Assembly: GCA_942493075.1 (NCBI GenBank)
Contig: OW818681.1
Span: 6,470,778 to 6,534,777 of the forward strand
From: JBBQYD01 sp942493075
Lineage (GTDB): Bacteria > Verrucomicrobiota > Verrucomicrobiia > Limisphaerales > UBA8199
DNA: 64,000 bases
Direction of reading: 5' to 3'
Shown here: piece by piece, positions 17,360 to 25,985 of the stretch
Numbering within the stretch: position 1 is the stretch's first letter
How the letters are laid out: each line of letters opens with the position of its first letter
Notes under the pieces: generated by a model
The model's input: only the letters and a program-made list of their open reading frames with translations
Told to the model about the DNA's origin: nothing
Database searches by the model: none
Made by a program: the position numbers and the translations under genes

Positions 17360-18604
17360 ATGCTGGCAACTGCGGAATTAATCCTTGAAGCATCACAGTA
17401 CGCCCGGTTGGAAGAGGCGGCGCGCCAGGACTATTCCCGCGTGCCACTGTATGCCGGCTATCCCCTGGCAGCCGAACAACCGCTGGCAAACTTTGATCAA
17501 CTCCCCCTGATCACCAAGCAAGATATCCGCCGTTCGTTTCCGGAAAACTTCCTGGGCACAGCCGCACGCCTGGATGAATTGCTCGCAGCGAACCGAGCCG
17601 AACTGGAACACACCTCAGGCACTTCCGAGGAGCGCACTCCGCTGTTGCTGCCCAAAGGCTGGTGGGCCGAGCAGGAGGCTCGTGCGCTCAACCTGAATAG
17701 CCACATCGCTTCAGCACTCGGCCAGGAGCCGCAAGCTCGCAGGGTCAGCATCACCTCACCTGCATGCAATGGCGATATTTCATTCACCGGAACGCCTTCC
17801 TGCGAAGATCGGGTTGTTGGCAATGCACTTTTCATCGCTCTATCCAAGCAACCGTTTCTCTGGGGACCTCGCGACCTCTATCGCATGGCTGCGGAGGCCT
17901 TGGAATGGAATCCCGTATTTCTCGATGCTGACCCTGTCTATGCCGTGGTGTTCGCGCGGTATTGCGAGCGCGAAGGCATCCGTTTTCCCCGGTTGAAGTT
18001 TGTTCTGTGCAGCTACGAATTTCTCAGCCAGACCCACCGACGTTTATTGGAACGCGTCTTCCGCGTGCCGGTATACACGTTATACGGCTCGACCGAGACT
18101 GGTCATCTCCTAATGGAAACCCCGGACAACCAGCTCCGCGCATCCCAGGAAACCGCTGTGCTCGAAATCCTCAACGCTGATGACCGCGGGATCGGCGAAT
18201 TGGTGGTCAGCACTCTGAGCAATCCGTTGATGCCGCTCCTGCGCTATCGCATTGGAGATCTTGTGTCAGCCCAGCGCCAAGCCTACGGCACACGGTTCAT
18301 TCTGCATGGACGCGCTGCTGATGCGTTCTACCTGGCAACTGGCCGTCGTGTGACGGTGAAGGATGTGGATGATTCCCTCGTTGAGATCCCGGGACTCCTC
18401 CACTATCAACTCCGGCAAAGGGGACAAACCTTCCAGTTCCGTTACGTTCCTGATGGTGAGGCCACACCTGCCACCGAATCGCGCCTTGGCACCCTGCTCG
18501 GCCCTCTCCTGGACGGCGCCGAACTCCAGGTGCAAGCCGTTGATTTGTTAATGCCGGAGGGTTCGGGCAAGTTCCGCCTGTGTCTGCCTGAAGCGGGGAA
18601 CTAG
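17360..18604 (+). CDS. CapK/PaaK-like adenylate-forming enzyme
   Basis: An ANL-superfamily enzyme that should activate a carboxylic acid with ATP, and perhaps CoA. Motifs are the P-loop-like EHTSGTSEERTPLL (about residue 86), YGSTETGHLLMET (about 237), and LLRYRIGDLV, as in phenylacetate-CoA ligases and CapK proteins of polysaccharide loci. At 414 residues it matches PaaK (about 430). The ATG at 17360 is used; an upstream extension to 17231 is Arg/Cys-rich and unlike the family. It is divergent from the ECF gene and ends 9 nt from the convergent ctaC stop. The substrate cannot be read from the sequence. Confidence 0.8.
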   Translation: MLATAELILEASQYARLEEAARQDYSRVPLYAGYPLAAEQPLANFDQLPLITKQDIRRSFPENFLGTAARLDELLAANRAELEHTSGTSEERTPLLLPKGWWAEQEARALNLNSHIASALGQEPQARRVSITSPACNGDISFTGTPSCEDRVVGNALFIALSKQPFLWGPRDLYRMAAEALEWNPVFLDADPVYAVVFARYCEREGIRFPRLKFVLCSYEFLSQTHRRLLERVFRVPVYTLYGSTETGHLLMETPDNQLRASQETAVLEILNADDRGIGELVVSTLSNPLMPLLRYRIGDLVSAQRQAYGTRFILHGRAADAFYLATGRRVTVKDVDDSLVEIPGLLHYQLRQRGQTFQFRYVPDGEATPATESRLGTLLGPLLDGAELQVQAVDLLMPEGSGKFRLCLPEAGN

Positions 18605-18613
18605 AACTGGAGT

Positions 18614-19378
18614 TTACTCAAAGGACATACTGTTGCCGCCGGTCTTGGTGGCGAGCCATTTGTTATAATTCTCTTCACTTTCAACCACGATGACACCTTG
18701 AGCCATGGCGGCGTGCCCGTTTCCGCAGAGTTGCGCGCAATAGACCCGGAAGCGGCCTTCTTTTGTCGGCTTGAACCAAGCCGGAATACGCATGCCCGGG
18801 ACAGCATCCTGGGTGACGCGCATCGAGAGCACTTTGAACGAGTGGATAACGTCCCGGGAAGAAATGTGAGCGATAACCGGCTTATTCACCGGCACATGCA
18901 TTTCGTTCAGCACCACAATGTCGTCTTTGCCAGCGGGATCATTCGGGTCTACGCCGAAGGTGTTGTCTGCTTTTACAAGGCGCAAATCCTGTTTGCCGAA
19001 AACGCCATCCAAACCCGGGTAGCGTGCGTTCCAGGCGAACTGCTGCCCCATGACATGGAATACGGTGGCTTCACTTTCCTTGGGAAACTTATCGACAGCT
19101 TTCGCCCAAATGGGGATGGCTACAAACAGCAGCAACGCGGCTTCAATACCTGCGACGGTAAATTCCAAATAGCTCGAAGCGTGGTTGCGAACGCCCAGGT
19201 AGTCGCCCTTCGGATTACGCCGGCGCTGAAAACGCCAGAGCACGAAAAGGAAGTAAATGAACCAGCCCACGAAAAGGACGATCATCAGCCAATGAATGTA
19301 GATGACCAGCTTATTGACCTCGACGGCCTGCTCTGATGCGATGTCCGGCAGACCAAATAACTTGTGAAATAGCTCCAT
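18614..19378 (-). CDS. ctaC: Cytochrome c oxidase subunit II
   Basis: It receives electrons from cytochrome c through the binuclear CuA centre and passes them to subunit I. Two N-terminal membrane helices lie at about residues 24-48 and 72-90. The CuA ligands are visible: His179 in RDVIHSF, then Cys214, Cys218, His222 and Met225 in YCAQLCGNGHAAM. At 254 residues it has no fused cytochrome c domain, so the enzyme is aa3 rather than caa3. The ATG at 19378 is used; the longer frame overlaps the upstream small gene. It is the last gene of the oxidase cluster, an unusual position because ctaC normally comes first. Confidence 0.92.
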   Translation of the reverse strand: MELFHKLFGLPDIASEQAVEVNKLVIYIHWLMIVLFVGWFIYFLFVLWRFQRRRNPKGDYLGVRNHASSYLEFTVAGIEAALLLFVAIPIWAKAVDKFPKESEATVFHVMGQQFAWNARYPGLDGVFGKQDLRLVKADNTFGVDPNDPAGKDDIVVLNEMHVPVNKPVIAHISSRDVIHSFKVLSMRVTQDAVPGMRIPAWFKPTKEGRFRVYCAQLCGNGHAAMAQGVIVVESEENYNKWLATKTGGNSMSFE

Positions 19379-19394
19379 AGGTTGTGCGATCTTG

Positions 19395-19685
19395 CTAAGC
19401 GTGGCCGTGGGTTTGGGGCGCAACGGCTTCCGGTCCGCCGGGCTCGCCAAAAGCCAGCGGGCTGCCGGATTTGCGAATGAGCAGGAAGAAGCCTGTGGCT
19501 ATTGCCGCCAACACTCCCAGAATTACGACAAGCAGACTCACGATTCCCCAGTTCATCCCGCTCGCCATGGGGGAGTCTGTTTGCTGCCCAAAACACGCTG
19601 TACACGCCATGGCACCCGGTGCCACCGCGAGCATTGCCACCATGATGAGCAAAGAGCCAAACCGATAAGTGCGTGGTGTGGTCAT
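19395..19685 (-). CDS. Small membrane protein in the oxidase cluster
   Basis: 96 residues. It has an N-terminal hydrophobic signal/anchor ending MACTACFGQQ, where the Cys pair follows the likely cleavage site, and one strong membrane helix (WGIVSLLVVILGVLAAIATG, residues 46-65). The tail is His-rich (THGHA). The start overlaps the stop of the next upstream small gene by ATGA (19682-19685), and ctaC follows 17 nt later, so it is made with the oxidase. An assembly or metal-delivery role is possible from the two Cys and location only. Confidence 0.6.
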   Translation of the reverse strand: MTTPRTYRFGSLLIMVAMLAVAPGAMACTACFGQQTDSPMASGMNWGIVSLLVVILGVLAAIATGFFLLIRKSGSPLAFGEPGGPEAVAPQTHGHA

Positions 19686-19888
19686 AGGTAGCTAACGTGT
19701 TTCAGTTTCTTGAGGAACTTGATCCCGTACACGATCACCGCCACACCCGAAAGTGCTGAGCCTATCCCCCACCCAAGGTCACTCCCCAACCCAGACGCGG
19801 CGAAGTTCTTCAACGACCACGCAGCAAACCCGAATGCCAGTGCGCTCAGGGCCGTTACGAACACCAAATGAACTGCTTTCAACGACAT
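19682..19888 (-). CDS. Small two-helix membrane protein in the oxidase cluster
   Basis: 68 residues with two membrane helices (VHLVFVTALSALAFGFAAW, about 6-24, and GIGSALSGVAVIVYGIKFL, about 41-59) and a Lys-rich end. The ATG at 19888 is preceded by GAGG at a good distance; a GTG at 19894 is also in frame. It is translationally coupled to the following small gene. The family is not recognised; similar short proteins accompany oxidase operons in this phylum, but I cannot name it. Confidence 0.55.
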   Translation of the reverse strand: MSLKAVHLVFVTALSALAFGFAAWSLKNFAASGLGSDLGWGIGSALSGVAVIVYGIKFLKKLKHVSYL

Positions 19889-19911
19889 AACCACCTCACA
19901 GTTTTACTTAA

Positions 19912-20238
19912 TCATTTGAGCGGAGGAGACATGATTGCCGGAATGTCGAAGGATGCCCACACAGAGAGCCCCATCAGCATCACAAAGAAAAACGCGGTAA
20001 AGATCAGCACGCCATAGATCATTCGCTTCTCCGAGACCAGGTGCATCAGGTAGGCGGCAACCATGAAGGCGTTGAAGACCGCCCCCGCCAGGATGATGCC
20101 CGTTGCCAGGTAACGATTCGACAGTTGCGCGTAGGAGGTGCCCACCATGATCAGGGTCCCGCAAACGACTGCCAGGAACACCGCCCCGCATCGCCGCGCG
20201 TACCTCCCGAAAGCTTCCGGTTGCTGTGTCTCGCTCAT
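19912..20238 (-). CDS. ctaF: Cytochrome c oxidase subunit IV family protein
   Basis: 108 residues with three membrane helices (about 17-38, 45-66 and 73-96). The segment NAFMVAAYLMHLVSEKRM is characteristic of the prokaryotic COX4 family, where a conserved Met-His follows the second helix. These subunits stabilise the heme-copper core. It starts 3 nt after the ctaE stop. Confidence 0.75.
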   Translation of the reverse strand: MSETQQPEAFGRYARRCGAVFLAVVCGTLIMVGTSYAQLSNRYLATGIILAGAVFNAFMVAAYLMHLVSEKRMIYGVLIFTAFFFVMLMGLSVWASFDIPAIMSPPLK

Positions 20239-20241
20239 AGC

Positions 20242-21015
20242 TCAAATCAAATATAAGGTTGGGAAGAGGAAAATCCACACGAGGTCCACGAAATGCCAAA
20301 ACAACCCGCTCACCTCCACGCGGTTTGTGAACCGCTCAGGATCAGTCCGCCACATGGCACTGCCCGGTCCCCACAGGTAAATCATGACCACGAGCCCGCC
20401 GATAATGTGCAGAGCGTGCAGACCGGTCATGGTGAAATAAACCGCCAAAAAGGTGTTCAAGGCCGGACCGTAATTCCGCATGCGAACGATGTCGTCCTTC
20501 GCGATTGTGATCTCCTGATGTGCGGCACCGTGCTTCCGGCCATCCATCAGTTCTGCTCGATCCTGAACCACTTTGCCGTGCAGCACCACCGCACCGGAAG
20601 CTTCGCGCCGCACCAGGTGCCCATCGGCGATTTGGCCATTCTTGAGGACCACCTCGTAATGAGTAAGCTTGTCGCGATACTCATAGCTTTTAATGCCCAG
20701 GAAGATGATCGCCAACAGAATGGTTAGACCCTGGAACAGCTTAAACTTATCGAACATGCGCGACTTGCAGGCATACCAAGCCAAAAGCGTGGTGATGGCC
20801 GATAGCGCCAGGATGATCGTGTTAATGGTGCCCAGGGGAATATTGAGCCAACCGGTGGGCCATGTGCCCGGCATCGCGCCAACCCGGAGCAGAATGTAAG
20901 AAGAAAACAGACCGCCAAAGAGCATCACCTCCGATGCCAGAAACAGCCACATGCCAACCTTGGCATTGTAAACACCCGTATCCGGACGTGGTTTAACTGT
21001 GTATGCGATTTCCAT
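20242..21015 (-). CDS. ctaE: Cytochrome c oxidase subunit III with an internal insertion
   Basis: Membrane subunit of the aa3 oxidase. Family motifs include WLFLASEVMLFGGLFSSYIL (first helix), SYEYRDK, TGLHALHIIGG and SGLFWHFVDLVWIFLFPTLY at the end. Between SYEYRDK (about 110) and the helix beginning about residue 187 there is an extra soluble segment of about 65 residues. It is rich in charged residues (DGHLVRREASGAVVLHGKVV, QDRAELMDGRKHGAAH), and standard CoxC proteins lack it. It lies 5 nt after ctaD in the same operon. Confidence 0.88.
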   Translation of the reverse strand: MEIAYTVKPRPDTGVYNAKVGMWLFLASEVMLFGGLFSSYILLRVGAMPGTWPTGWLNIPLGTINTIILALSAITTLLAWYACKSRMFDKFKLFQGLTILLAIIFLGIKSYEYRDKLTHYEVVLKNGQIADGHLVRREASGAVVLHGKVVQDRAELMDGRKHGAAHQEITIAKDDIVRMRNYGPALNTFLAVYFTMTGLHALHIIGGLVVMIYLWGPGSAMWRTDPERFTNRVEVSGLFWHFVDLVWIFLFPTLYLI

Positions 21016-21020
21016 GCTGA

Positions 21021-22838
21021 TCAGGCTTTGTTTAGAGGTTCGTTCTGAGGAATAAAGTCCTTGCTCGCACCCGGCACGCTGTATTCATAGGGCATCCGGT
21101 AAACCGAAGGCGGCGTCAGGAAATTCCCGTGCGGCGGCGGAGTCGGCGTCTGCCATTCCAGAGTCGTGCATTCCCACGGATTATCACTCGTGACTTTCTC
21201 TCCATTGCGAATGCTCCAAAAGAGATTGATGATGAAAGGCACCTGGACAATCGCCAACCCGACAGCTCCCCAAAGAATAAAGTTATTCAAACCAATCACC
21301 ATCTGGCTTAACGCGCCGGAAACCCCCTCCATCCTCATGGTGGAATACTGCACGCCGCCATCGGACATGCGCCGGAGCATGCCTGCCAGACCCTGAATAA
21401 ACATGGGCATGAACACGAGGTTCATAAAAAGAAGCGATCCCCAAAAATGGATCTTGCCCCAATACTCGCTCATGCGGCGTCCGGTTAATTTGGGGAACCA
21501 GAAATAAATCCCCGCAAACAGGGCGAAAATTGTGCCCGGTGCCACCACGTAATGGAAATGGCCGATGACATAATAAGTGTCGTGCAGATGAATATCGCTT
21601 GCGCTAAACCCGAGCGGCAAGCCGGTGAGACCGCCAATGCCGAACATCGGCAGGAAGGCCAGCGCAAAGAGCATCGGGGTGTTGAACCGGATGGACGCGC
21701 CCCACAGCGAAATCAACAGGCAGGTCAGAATGATTACCGACGGGATGGAGATGATCATCGTCGTGGTCTGGAAGAACGTGGCGATTTTGGTTCCCATCCC
21801 GGTGAGATACATGTGGTGAGCCCAAACGAGGAACGAGATGAACCCAATCGCCAGCGCGCTGTAAACCATCGAGCGGTAGCCCCAGATAGGCTTCCGCGTG
21901 TTGTTCGCAATAATCTCGGTGATGATTCCCAAAGCGGGCAGGATCAGCACGTAAACTTCAGGATGTGCGAGGAACCAGAACAGATGCTGCCAGAGCAGGG
22001 GGCTGCCTCCACCGCTGATGTTCGCCAGGTTGCCACCTACCGCCAATCCTGTGGGCAGGAAGAAACTCGTCCCAGCCACCTTATCCATCAACTGCATGAT
22101 GCCCGCGGCTTCGAGCGGCGGAAACGCCAGCAGCAACAGGAACGACGCCGTGAACTGGGCCCACACATGAAACGGCAGGCGCAGCCAGGTAAGGCCGGGG
22201 GCGCGCAACTGGATGATGGTGGCGATGATGTTTATCGAGCCCAACAGCGAAGATGTAATCAGAAACACCATGCCAATGAGCCAGAACGTCTGGCCATCTG
22301 TCGGGACCGAGGTCGATAATGGTGGATAAGAGGTCCAGCCCGATTGCGCGGCGCCGCCCGGAATGAAGAAGCTGACGAACATGATCACACCGCCCAGAAA
22401 ATAAATCTGGTAGCTCATCATGTTTAACTTGGGGAATGCCATGTCGTTGGCGCCGATCTGCAACGGGACTAAATAATTGCCGTAGGCACCGACCGCCAGC
22501 GGAACGATCGCGAGGAACACCATGATGGTTCCGTGCATTGCCCCGAAGGAATTGTAGAGATCGGGCGACATGATCCCTTTAGCCGCCACATCGCCGAGCA
22601 GCGCTGCCAGGAAGGGTCCGACGACAGGTATAGGTTGACCCGGATGCGCGATCTGCCAGCGCATCATGAGCATCAGGAAAAAGCCGAACAGGAGAAATCC
22701 AAGGGCGGTTAACGCGTATTGCACACCGATCACCTTGTGATCGATCGAGAAGACGTATTTGCGCCAGAATCCCAAATCATCGTCGTGCGCTGCGTGATGA
22801 GTCAGCGCATGCGGAACGGCTTGTGTTGTCGCCTGCAT
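21021..22838 (-). CDS. ctaD: Cytochrome c oxidase subunit I
   Basis: The heme-copper catalytic subunit reducing oxygen to water. It is 605 residues with twelve or more helices. Ligands can be seen: the low-spin heme His in SFGAMHGTIMVF, CuB/active-site region WQHLFWFLAHPEVYVLILP with the cross-linked His-Tyr and the Glu typical of A1-type oxidases, VWAHHMYLTGM, and the heme a/a3 pair in HDTYYVIGHFHYV. No recognisable Shine-Dalgarno precedes the ATG at 22838. A gap of 125 nt with a promoter-like site separates it from ctaB. Confidence 0.95.
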   Translation of the reverse strand: MQATTQAVPHALTHHAAHDDDLGFWRKYVFSIDHKVIGVQYALTALGFLLFGFFLMLMMRWQIAHPGQPIPVVGPFLAALLGDVAAKGIMSPDLYNSFGAMHGTIMVFLAIVPLAVGAYGNYLVPLQIGANDMAFPKLNMMSYQIYFLGGVIMFVSFFIPGGAAQSGWTSYPPLSTSVPTDGQTFWLIGMVFLITSSLLGSINIIATIIQLRAPGLTWLRLPFHVWAQFTASFLLLLAFPPLEAAGIMQLMDKVAGTSFFLPTGLAVGGNLANISGGGSPLLWQHLFWFLAHPEVYVLILPALGIITEIIANNTRKPIWGYRSMVYSALAIGFISFLVWAHHMYLTGMGTKIATFFQTTTMIISIPSVIILTCLLISLWGASIRFNTPMLFALAFLPMFGIGGLTGLPLGFSASDIHLHDTYYVIGHFHYVVAPGTIFALFAGIYFWFPKLTGRRMSEYWGKIHFWGSLLFMNLVFMPMFIQGLAGMLRRMSDGGVQYSTMRMEGVSGALSQMVIGLNNFILWGAVGLAIVQVPFIINLFWSIRNGEKVTSDNPWECTTLEWQTPTPPPHGNFLTPPSVYRMPYEYSVPGASKDFIPQNEPLNKA

Positions 22839-22863
22839 GTTAAAATAGGAATAGATCGCGGGG

Positions 22864-22893
22864 ACTATAGCTTAGCTTATTTTGTCCTGGCAA
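22864..22893 (-). promoter_or_regulatory. Possible sigma-70 promoter before ctaD
   Basis: On the minus strand TTGCCA (22888-22893) and TATAGT (22864-22869) are 18 nt apart, 26 nt before the ctaD start. It is a plausible internal promoter, by eye only. Confidence 0.35.
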
Positions 22894-22963
22894 TAGCAAT
22901 ATCAGTTAAGGAAACCGCTTATCCTCGGATTGTCAATTGCGGCTTTGCCCTCCCCGGACCTTG

Positions 22964-23866
22964 TTACTTGATCTTATCCAACACCAGCGCGCCCAATAAC
23001 AGCGGCAGATACACGATGGACGCGAAGAATAAGTGGCGCGCCCGATCCATGCTTAAGTGCCGTGCAAACTGCAATGCGCACCAGAGAAACCCGGCGCTGA
23101 TCACCAGCGCCCCTGCAAAATACCAGGAACCGGCGAGGCCCAGAAAGAACGGGCAAACACTCGCAGCGGCTAAAGCAATCGAATGGCCGACGGCCTGGCG
23201 TCCTGTCCGGCGCCCATCAGGGTCAATGGAGGGCAGCATCTTGAAACCGGCTTTTGCGTATTCGCCGCGATACAGCCAGGCAATCGCGAAGAAATGCGGG
23301 ATCTGCCAAAACGCAAGAACCGCGAACAAAGACAACCCGGCCCAGGAGATATCGCCGCGAGCAGCGGTCCAGCCCATCAAGGGAGGCAACGCGCCTGGAA
23401 TGGCACCAACCAATGTATTAGTCCAGGTAACTCGTTTCAGCGGGGTATAAATGAAAACGTAGCTGACAAAGGATATCGCACCGAGAACCGCGGTGATCAG
23501 GTTGGTGAAAGCAGCCAGTTGCAAAAGCCCCAGGCTGGCGATCACTGCGCCCACGCCAAGTACAGTGCGGGGTTGAAGGCGGCCGGAAGGCAAGGGCCGA
23601 TCCTGCGTTCGCCGCATGCGCGCATCATAATCGCGCTCGAAAAGCTGGTTGAATGCGGCTGCCCCACTTGCCAGCAATGCCGTGCCGATCAACGTATGAA
23701 ACATCAGCACGTAATCGAGCACTCCACGGAAACCGACATAGAAACCGACGAGCGTCGTGAGCAATACCAGGAGAGTCAGACGTGCTTTAAAGAGATCCGC
23801 GTAAACAGCGATCCAACCCTTTTCGGCCGGTGCTGCTTCGATATACGTTTCGACGGTAGCTTTCAT
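22964..23866 (-). CDS. ctaB: Protoheme IX farnesyltransferase (heme O synthase)
   Basis: It adds the farnesyl tail to heme B, the first step to heme A. It is 300 residues and very hydrophobic (UbiA fold). The signature AFNQLFERDYDARMRRTQDR carries the Asp-rich prenyl-diphosphate site, and AFWQIPHFFAIAWLYRGEY carries the second. Its ATG directly follows the ctaA stop (TGAATG), so the two genes are coupled. Confidence 0.94.
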   Translation of the reverse strand: MKATVETYIEAAPAEKGWIAVYADLFKARLTLLVLLTTLVGFYVGFRGVLDYVLMFHTLIGTALLASGAAAFNQLFERDYDARMRRTQDRPLPSGRLQPRTVLGVGAVIASLGLLQLAAFTNLITAVLGAISFVSYVFIYTPLKRVTWTNTLVGAIPGALPPLMGWTAARGDISWAGLSLFAVLAFWQIPHFFAIAWLYRGEYAKAGFKMLPSIDPDGRRTGRQAVGHSIALAAASVCPFFLGLAGSWYFAGALVISAGFLWCALQFARHLSMDRARHLFFASIVYLPLLLGALVLDKIK

Positions 23867-25102
23867 TCAATTCGCCGCGGAAGTCTGGGACCCAAAAGGC
23901 TCCTGGGAAGAACCCGAAGCCACTCGGGAAGCAGACTTAATTTTGATTATGCTTAAAGCCGCGTGAATGCTTACTATACATATAAGTGATCCAAGCGCTA
24001 GTGACAGCGCTCCGAAAAAGACGTGAGCCGTGGCAATATCCGCGGCTTTCTCAGACCATATAGTTAGCGCTCCCAGAACGACTTGCGCCAAAATCAACCC
24101 CGCCCAACCAAGCGTGGAAATCGTCCAGAAGTTTTTTCCCGTCAGTTTTCTTGTTGTGCGCCACGCGCAATAACTGACCGCTCCCAGAATCAATAGCCCA
24201 ACGATGCGATGGGTCATTTGCAGATGAATCTGTCCGGCAGTAATCGCTTTCATCGAGACCACCTCGAGTCGCTGTTGATTGTATCGTTCGACCGATGCCG
24301 CATCGGTCTCGGGCCACGCCTTTCCGTAGGCGAGAGGGAAATCGGGTATAGCCAGGCCCGCATGCTGGTGGCGCATGCTCGCACCCAGGACGAGTTGGAT
24401 CAGGATGAGAGCGGTAGCGGTCAAATAGTAAGGAGTCAACGCCCGAACGGCCTGCATTTGGTCGTGAGGGGGTGCCTTGGCGCGGGTCGCCCACCAGCGG
24501 CTGGTGAACAACGCAATGGCACACATGAGCACGAAGAACATTTGGGCCAGGGTGGCATGGAATATACCAAGCTCATCCTTGATCTGGGTGACCCGCAACC
24601 CGCCAAGGATACCCTGAACGATAACGGCGATAACGGCTATGACTCCCAGGCGGCGCAACCATCGGGGCGCGGGCGCGCGCGCGGGCCATACCAACCCGGC
24701 AGCCACTCCAGCAATGCCTGTAGCAAGCAAGACGACGGCATCACTCCAGCGCGCTGGGAACGCGACCCAGGAGGCCACTCCCGCCAGCGCAAGGACGCCA
24801 CCGCAGATGCGCAGCCATTTCCGCGCTGTCCACCCGTACAGCCAGAAAGCCAGAACCACTGTGAGCAAGCCCACTGCGGAAGCGAGCAACCTATGGGAGT
24901 GCTCGTAAAAAATCCCGCCCACCCATTGGGAGAATGGGAAGAAAAACATGTTATAACCGTAGGTATTTGGCCAGTCAGGCACGGACATACCCACCCCGTG
25001 ACTGGTCACCAGACCACCGAGCAGGATAAGTCCGAGGGTTGCGCACGCAGAAATGACGGCAAACCAGTGGCGCGCCCGGTTGTGCCCCGAGTTGCTGACC
25101 AT
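23867..25102 (-). CDS. ctaA: Heme A synthase
   Basis: A membrane protein of the COX15/CtaA family that oxidises the methyl of heme O to a formyl group. Conserved features are GGLVTSHGVGMSVPDWP near the N-terminus, YEHSHRLLAS, IFHATLAQMFF and QIHLQMTHRIVG, each with the heme-ligand His. AGLAIPDFPLAYG near residue 250 repeats the N-terminal motif in the second half. At 411 residues it is somewhat long. A good AGGAGA precedes the ATG. It is coupled to ctaB. Confidence 0.93.
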   Translation of the reverse strand: MVSNSGHNRARHWFAVISACATLGLILLGGLVTSHGVGMSVPDWPNTYGYNMFFFPFSQWVGGIFYEHSHRLLASAVGLLTVVLAFWLYGWTARKWLRICGGVLALAGVASWVAFPARWSDAVVLLATGIAGVAAGLVWPARAPAPRWLRRLGVIAVIAVIVQGILGGLRVTQIKDELGIFHATLAQMFFVLMCAIALFTSRWWATRAKAPPHDQMQAVRALTPYYLTATALILIQLVLGASMRHQHAGLAIPDFPLAYGKAWPETDAASVERYNQQRLEVVSMKAITAGQIHLQMTHRIVGLLILGAVSYCAWRTTRKLTGKNFWTISTLGWAGLILAQVVLGALTIWSEKAADIATAHVFFGALSLALGSLICIVSIHAALSIIKIKSASRVASGSSQEPFGSQTSAAN

Positions 25103-25125
25103 TCAATCTCCTCTTAAGACGGCAA

Positions 25126-25149
25126 AGCCGCTGCGGTAAGGCAGCGGCT
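25126..25149 (-). promoter_or_regulatory. Stem-loop between the cupredoxin gene and ctaA
   Basis: A 9-bp stem (AGCCGCTGC with GCAGCGGCT) and a 6-nt loop. Only three T residues follow on the minus strand, so it may lower read-through from the cupredoxin gene into ctaA or protect the mRNA rather than stop transcription fully. Confidence 0.4.
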
Positions 25150-25167
25150 GAGTTTTGACGACATTAA

Positions 25168-25875
25168 TTACTTGGCGTCCAACGCCAGGGTGACAGTTGC
25201 CGGGGCATCGTCCTTCACCTCGATATCCTGCGTGATCGTGCCCGCCTTGCGATGGTTCAGCTTCAGCTTGTACTTGCCTGCCGGCACATCGCTGATCTTG
25301 AAAGTGCCGTCTGCCTTGGTCACCGCGAAATACGGATGATCAAACACGCTCACCCAGGCAAACATCCAGGGGTGCACGTCACATTTGAACTTCACGAAAT
25401 CCTCGGGTTGATCGTAGGAAAAAGTCAGGTCCGCCCCGTTGGGCATCTGCACTTTATTGTCCTCTTTGTTGCCCTTGGTAGCCGGTTGAGAATGCACATT
25501 GTGCATCACAGGGTCTGAGTTTTTCACTGTGATCTTCTGGCCGGTCTGGACGGCCATGATCTGCGGAACATAGAGACAGGACTTCTGGTCCAGCACAGCC
25601 GGCGCTGCCGAGGCGCCCTTTGACTTGCCGGAGACGCCTTCCAGCGAAACGACGACGTCCGCCAGTTCGCCACCTGCGCCCACGACGTAGAACTTGGTGG
25701 TGGGAACGGCCGGGTGGAACTTGCCGCACGTGGGGTCCTCCTTGAGCGGGGTGATGGTTTTTTCCTGCGGGGGGGTGCCTTTGAGGGTGATTTTTCCGGT
25801 AACTTCGCCGGCCTGCACCGAGCACAGGGCCGAGGTCAAGGCCACGAGAAGGATCGAGGTCGTGATTTTCTTCAT
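25168..25875 (-). CDS. Secreted cupredoxin-like protein with a C-terminal carboxypeptidase-regulatory-like fold
   Basis: A signal peptide (MKKITTSILLVALTSALCSV) is followed by a plastocyanin/azurin-type domain. Likely copper ligands are His in DPVMHNVHS, and Cys, His and Met in KFKCDVHPWMFAW. The last 60 residues (DGTFKISDVPAGKYKLKLNH) form a transthyretin-like beta fold. It should carry electrons or deliver copper in the periplasm. Its place just upstream of ctaA suggests it serves the oxidase, but this is inference. The start at 25875 follows a two-residue shorter option than the longest frame. Confidence 0.8.
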   Translation of the reverse strand: MKKITTSILLVALTSALCSVQAGEVTGKITLKGTPPQEKTITPLKEDPTCGKFHPAVPTTKFYVVGAGGELADVVVSLEGVSGKSKGASAAPAVLDQKSCLYVPQIMAVQTGQKITVKNSDPVMHNVHSQPATKGNKEDNKVQMPNGADLTFSYDQPEDFVKFKCDVHPWMFAWVSVFDHPYFAVTKADGTFKISDVPAGKYKLKLNHRKAGTITQDIEVKDDAPATVTLALDAK

Positions 25876-25985
25876 AGTAAGCATGTGTTAAAAGCAGGGT
25901 GACCCTAGCACCGAGCTAATCAGTGCGCAACCCGTTTGAAGCTTAACTAACTTGAAGAATAAGCTGCCCTTACTACAACCTCAGC

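Noticed and set aside
21552..22319. Plus-strand open frame across ctaD
   Set aside because: Antisense of the oxidase gene; composition rich in Arg, Gln and Asp is typical of a reversed hydrophobic gene.
23183..23956. Plus-strand open frame across ctaB/ctaA
   Set aside because: Shadow of the two membrane genes on the other strand; Arg/Gln-rich with no family resemblance.
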